Part shown: positions 18,323 through 22,000 of the stretch, piece after piece
Layout: each line of letters begins with the position of its first letter
Numbering within the stretch: position 1 is the first letter of the stretch
From: Cristatella mucedo
Taxonomy: Eukaryota; Bryozoa; Phylactolaemata; Cristatellidae
Reading direction: 5' to 3'
Length of the DNA: 22,000 bases
Assembly: GCA_009760855.2 (NCBI GenBank)
Contig: WPIO01000034.1
Span: 3,359,001 to 3,381,000 of the forward strand
Program-made: the position numbers and the translations under genes
The notes under the pieces: model-generated
Database searches by the model: none
Told to the model about the DNA's origin: nothing
Seen by the model: the letters and a program-made list of their open reading frames with translations, nothing else

Positions 18323-19030
18323 GGATTTATGTTATTTTATTTAAGGTTTCTACATGAACACAATGCCACAAATCTCAGATGCAAAATCCAAAATGCTGCT
18401 GTCGAGCAGCGAGCTGTCAACCAGCTCGCTGCCCGGAAGAGGTCGCAGAGAGTGTGGAACTCGCAATTCTTAGATAACGACATGTATATATATATATTCT
18501 CACGCTGCTGACAATGGCACATCTTTTCTAGCCGGTCCTGAGCTGCTCCTGCCATGCTACTTATTACTCGACTGCTCGCCTGACCCAGCCATGCTTCTGA
18601 CTTGCTCTTTGCTGCGTGAGAGATGAAGTTTGCTGGCTACCGAATGCGCACGGTGAGCCGCCGCTAAGGCTGCGAGTGGCTACAGGAAACTCAAGTATAG
18701 TTCCCACCTAGTCTGCATGGCTTTGTGGAGCTACAAAAGCAGATACCTTGTGTTAAATTAAGCCAACTGCCTCCAAGTCAGCACCATACCTAGCAGAGCT
18801 TGCACCGATCATTTGTATAGCTTCTCTGTCAGCAAGATTGACAAAAAGATAGCATCCCAGCGACGATATCCTTTCTGCAGCGTTGGATGCAATTGTTAAC
18901 CGAGTCCTTCTCGGGCGCCTCCCATCTCGCTTGTGCATCGCTGCCACAGCAACGCAATGGTGTAGGCCTTATCTCAGTGGGAGACTCCAGAGCATAAATG
19001 TCAACGGCCAGCAACCATCCGAGGAACCAC
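18323..19030. other. no recognisable feature
   Basis: About 700 bp. It includes a short (TA)n run at about 18484-18498. Frames of 60-72 codons on both strands lack domains. Confidence 0.4.
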
Positions 19031-19126
19031 TAAAGTACTTCGGGGGTTAAGTACTCCCGTGGTAAAGTACTCCTGGGGTAAAGTACTTCCGGGCCTAAGT
19101 ACTTCCGGGGCAAAGTACTTCCGGGG
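19031..19126. repeat. 16-bp minisatellite, six copies, ETS-like sites
   Basis: Six units of exactly 16 bp (starts 19031, 19047, 19063, 19079, 19095, 19111) approximate TAAAGTACTTCCGGGG. Most units contain the palindromic AAGTACTT or AGTACT. Units 4-6 carry ACTTCCGGG, the reverse complement of CCCGGAAGT, which matches the ETS-factor consensus; units 1-3 have one or more changes in that core. The array could be a neutral minisatellite or a homotypic binding-site cluster. Confidence 0.9.
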
Positions 19127-19315
19127 CCGCTTCGCTTGGTCCGCTTCTTTTAACAATGTATACTTTGCTTCTTTACTTTACTTCTCGCCGATGTACTCAC
19201 CAAGCATAATTTAGGCTTTCACTTTTATGCCTATGACAAACAGCTACACTTGCGATTTGATCCCTCTCAGCTTTTAAGCCCGTCGAATACTCTCAAGTCC
19301 CTTGTTGTATGTATT
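19127..19315. other. no recognisable feature
   Basis: Short unassigned stretch before the next LINE tail. TCAAGTCCCTTGTTGTATG just upstream of the tail may be decayed LINE 3' UTR. Confidence 0.35.
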
Positions 19316-19397
19316 GCTGCAGCAAATGTAAAGCGCCTAGGAAGAGATTGAGTTCTCTGAGGGCACTTTATCAAGTGCATTATTATTATTTTTATTA
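19316..19397 (+). mobile_element. L2/CR1-type LINE 3' tail
   Basis: CTGCAGCAAATGTAAAGCGCC, AGGAAGAGATTGAGTTCTCT, GAGGGCACTTTATCAAGTGC and then (ATT)n. A tail-only copy of the same family. GGGCACTTT against AAAGCGCC leaves one C-A mismatch in the otherwise complementary arms. Confidence 0.85.
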
Positions 19398-19639
19398 CCT
19401 GCACACGGGTGGCAACAAACCTGTTCAAATTGAAAGAAGCAAAGGAGCAAAATTACTAGTTATAGGCAAACGCGGTGTTTCTCCGAGATTGGAAAGCTTA
19501 GCGCTCAAGTAAATGGGCTGCGATAGAATATAAACCGAAGTATCTGCGTACAATTTACTTGTCCTGTTCCAAAGTGACCTCTTATTAGATGAACCCATCA
19601 GCTCCACAGTCAATTCTGCCTACCTTTAGCTACGTAGCA
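19398..19639. other. no recognisable feature
   Basis: Nothing recognised; it may include decayed upstream LINE sequence. Confidence 0.35.
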
Positions 19640-19649
19640 GTGCCAAGAT

Positions 19650-20042
19650 TTGGACGCGCTTAAACAGGAATCATACATTCAATTTGCTTATGCATCTGTT
19701 GCGTCCCCTCTTGACTTCTGTAACTCACTGCTTGCTGGTCTACCGGCGTGTGCTATCAGGCACTTACAGTTGGTGCAAAACTCGGCAACTGGGCTTGTCC
19801 GTTGTGAGCGGTGCAGTTGCCACATCGCACCACTTCTCGCCGACCTGCACTGGCTTCCAGTCAAGCAACGACTCGACTTCAAGGTTTTGTCATTCACTTT
19901 CAAGTCCCTTCATTGTCTTGGCCCAGTCAACTTATCAGAGCTACTTCTCATCAAATCAAGGCGTCGTAGGACCCACTTTTCTGACACAAATCGTTTAGCC
20001 GCGCCCCGAACCAGCTCTTTTAAATTCTTTGGAGAATGTTGA
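19650..20042 (+). pseudogene. LINE ORF2 fragment, post-reverse-transcriptase (thumb/C-terminal) region
   Basis: The 130-codon frame contains, from about residue 20, SPLDFCNSLLAGLP, LQLVQNSATGLVRCERC, HIAPLLADLHWLPVKQRLDF, KVLSFTFKSLHCLGPVNLSELL and a final RTSSFKFFGEC. This series (D-[YF]-CNSLL..LP, LQ.VQN.A..L, HWLPV..R..FK, T[YF]K[AS]LH, P.[YN]LS[ED]LL) is the hallmark of the segment following the catalytic RT domain in L2/CR1/Rex-type LINEs. The RT catalytic motifs themselves (such as YxDD) are absent because the copy is 5'-truncated. Just upstream, CTTATGCAT is one frame off from the expected IHAFVTSRLD context, so a frameshift lies near 19690-19700. The ATG at 19650 is not a genuine start. 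Confidence 0.88.
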
Positions 20043-20067
20043 TGTCATTTGTTCAAATGCTTCCAAA

Positions 20068-20162
20068 CCAATTGAGCTTCGTTTGCAGCAAATGTAAAGT
20101 GTCTAGAAAAAAGATTGGGGATTCTATAACAAATTTTTATTATTGTTATCATTATCATTAAA
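20068..20162 (+). mobile_element. tail-only LINE copy nested in a LINE, with AAA duplication
   Basis: The inserted DNA carries TTTGCAGCAAATGTAAAGTG, AGAAAAAAGATTGGGGATTCT and a (ATT/ATC)n terminus, that is, the same family tail, very short and 5'-truncated. It is flanked by AAA at 20065-20067 and AAA at 20160-20162, a possible 3-bp target-site duplication. The host element's coding sequence is interrupted exactly at this point. A single rearranged copy is an alternative. Confidence 0.65.
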
Positions 20163-20348
20163 GCCTGGAACTCACTCCCGACTGACGTCACGGCATTCCT
20201 TGACTCGACAGCTTTTAAAAAGAAGCTCAAACGTACCCGTTTCTCACAGCATTTGGCAGGTCCTTGTGGTTTGCCGTTTGTGCACTTTTGCCTTCTGACA
20301 CTGAATGTTACCACTATCCACATTATGCACGGTGACGTAGTCCACTAA
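20160..20348 (+). pseudogene. LINE ORF2 C-terminal end
   Basis: A 62-codon frame starts KAWNSLPTDVTAFLDSTAFK, continues KKLKRTRFSQHL and ends with TAA at 20346-20348. It aligns with the C-terminal tails of the copies at 3597-3722 (KAWNSHPTCVRTSLDLTTFK) and 3465-3560. In those copies the stop comes about 20 codons earlier (after FSGSL or FNGSL), so here the original stop has mutated and the frame reads on into the 3' UTR. Confidence 0.8.
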
Positions 20349-20445
20349 CTATATGATCATGCTTCCTTTACAGCACATGTAAAGTGCCTATAAAGAAATT
20401 AAGTTCTATGTGGGCACTATTCAAATGTTTGTTATCATTATTTTC

Positions 20446-20904
20446 TCTGGAGTGGGTTCGCTGTTACGTCGAATTTTTTTTTTTTAATTCAGTTAAGCTT
20501 GAATTGATTTTACGCTCGAGCGTCTCGTTGCGAACACACCGAGCGCCGCGAAGATAAAAGTAATTTATTCGAATCGAGAGCGCACCATTTTGTCAAGCAC
20601 TAATACGGATTCAAATTACAGTACGTTCCGTCGCGAGTAATTTTTCGTTCACTATTCTCGAAGTCTTTCTCGCCAAACAACTTGCGGAGCGACGGTTGAT
20701 GGCTGGACTCTGTAGTTCTTGCTCAATTCAGGTTGAACTCAGTTCTTGCTCTTCTTCCTCAATTCCTTCAATTCTCCAACTTTAAGCCTTAAGTCCTTGA
20801 TGCCGCAATCTCAAAATTCACCTCTCTGTCTAAGAAGGAGAAGACTGCCTCTTATTTCTTTCTCAGTCTAAGATGAGCTGCTGCTTCTTACCTCTTTAGA
20901 GCCG
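20446..20904. other. no recognisable feature
   Basis: About 460 bp containing a T-run at 20476-20486. Elevated CG content around 20510-20700 but no consistent domain or motif. Toward the end it becomes CT-rich (TCTTGCTCTTCTTCCTC), anticipating the large TC tract. Confidence 0.4.
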
Positions 20905-20938
20905 ACGTAAGCCTTGGTAAGCGTAGGTCGTGGGTTAG

Positions 20939-21888
<950 letters not shown>

Positions 21889-22000
21889 CGCTCTCGCTCG
21901 AAGGCAGCGTCGTTGTGCCCCCATCGCGGGAATCGTGCTAATAAAAGCGGCGTTCTACGCTCGTCGGCAGCCGATTTCCTCCAGCTCTCCGGCTCTCGAC
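21889..22000. other. window end, GC-richer DNA with a TATA-like string
   Basis: After the TC tract the sequence becomes GC-richer, with ATAAAAGC at 21941-21948. TATA-like placement next to a GA/TC tract recalls some promoters, but the window ends before any exon can be seen. Confidence 0.2.

Larger units (their letters stand above)
19640..20445 (+). mobile_element. L2/CR1-type LINE copy, 5'-truncated, interrupted by a nested insertion
   Basis: Read as one element, this is the ORF2 region downstream of reverse transcriptase (19698-20042), a frame-broken link resembling SNASK (20053-20067), a 95-bp interruption (20068-20162), then the C-terminal end (KAWNSLPTDVTAFLDSTAFK onward, 20160-20348), a 3' UTR and a variant tail (GTAAAGTGCC...GTGGGCACTATTCAAATG, 20386-20432) ending in TTATCATTATT. 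The coding text breaks at AAA (20065-20067) and resumes at AAA (20160-20162) at the equivalent codon of the homologous segment SYAPKAWNS seen at 3597-3626. Frameshifts and a stop at 20040-20042 make it a pseudogene. Confidence 0.8.

Noticed and set aside
21941-21948. TATA box at the window end
   Set aside because: A single AT-rich octamer without a visible initiator or downstream exon inside the window. Noted only as a TATA-like string.

Overview
This window looks like non-coding DNA from an animal genome. The evidence is the eukaryotic repeat content. There are many 3' ends of an L2/CR1-type non-LTR retrotransposon (LINE), with a characteristic post-reverse-transcriptase segment (DFCNSLLAGLP, HWLPVKQRLDF) and (ATT)n tails. 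There are also tRNA-derived SINEs with pol III A and B boxes, many microsatellites and several minisatellites. CG dinucleotides are not visibly depleted and GC-rich islands occur. I cannot name the species; an invertebrate is my weak preference. I find no intact host protein-coding gene, rRNA, functional tRNA or CRISPR array. The long open frames lie in tandem repeats (15336-16928 and 20939-21888) or GC-rich low-complexity DNA and are best explained as composition artefacts.

Layout. 1-890: purine/G-rich low-complexity DNA with a canonical G-quadruplex motif. About 890-1930: a strongly GC- and CpG-rich block, the best candidate promoter or CpG island, with YY1-like and CRE-like sites and a 14-bp palindrome. 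About 2890-3200: a second, smaller block with two inverted CCAAT boxes, a YY1-like site and a stem-loop. 3465-3918: two LINE 3' ends head to head. 3919-9170: mostly unrecognised DNA with GATA and CACGA microsatellites, an ATTAC-rich tract, minus-strand LINE tails, an 82-bp tandem duplication, a 32-bp minisatellite and an old SINE. 9170-12760: largely featureless and AT-rich, with a CA/GCAC/TA microsatellite. 12765-14655: three more LINE ends. 15057-16928: a SINE followed by a 1593-bp array of a 30-bp minisatellite with higher-order structure. 16990-17530: a modest CpG-rich block with an E-box. 18145-18322: a well-preserved SINE. 19031-19126: six 16-bp repeats carrying ETS-like sites. 19316-20445: LINE fragments, including one LINE interrupted by a second tail-only insertion. 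20939-21888: about 950 bp of TC-rich microsatellite.

How the parts relate. The LINE and SINE copies are retrotransposition debris, and nothing in the window encodes a complete machinery. The most informative observations are the nested LINE insertion near 20068-20162, the conserved 3'-UTR stem-loop with apparent compensatory changes among LINE tails, the head-to-head LINE pair that could fold as a hairpin RNA, the higher-order 30-bp array open on both strands, and the clustered ETS-like array. I see no convincing new gene system.
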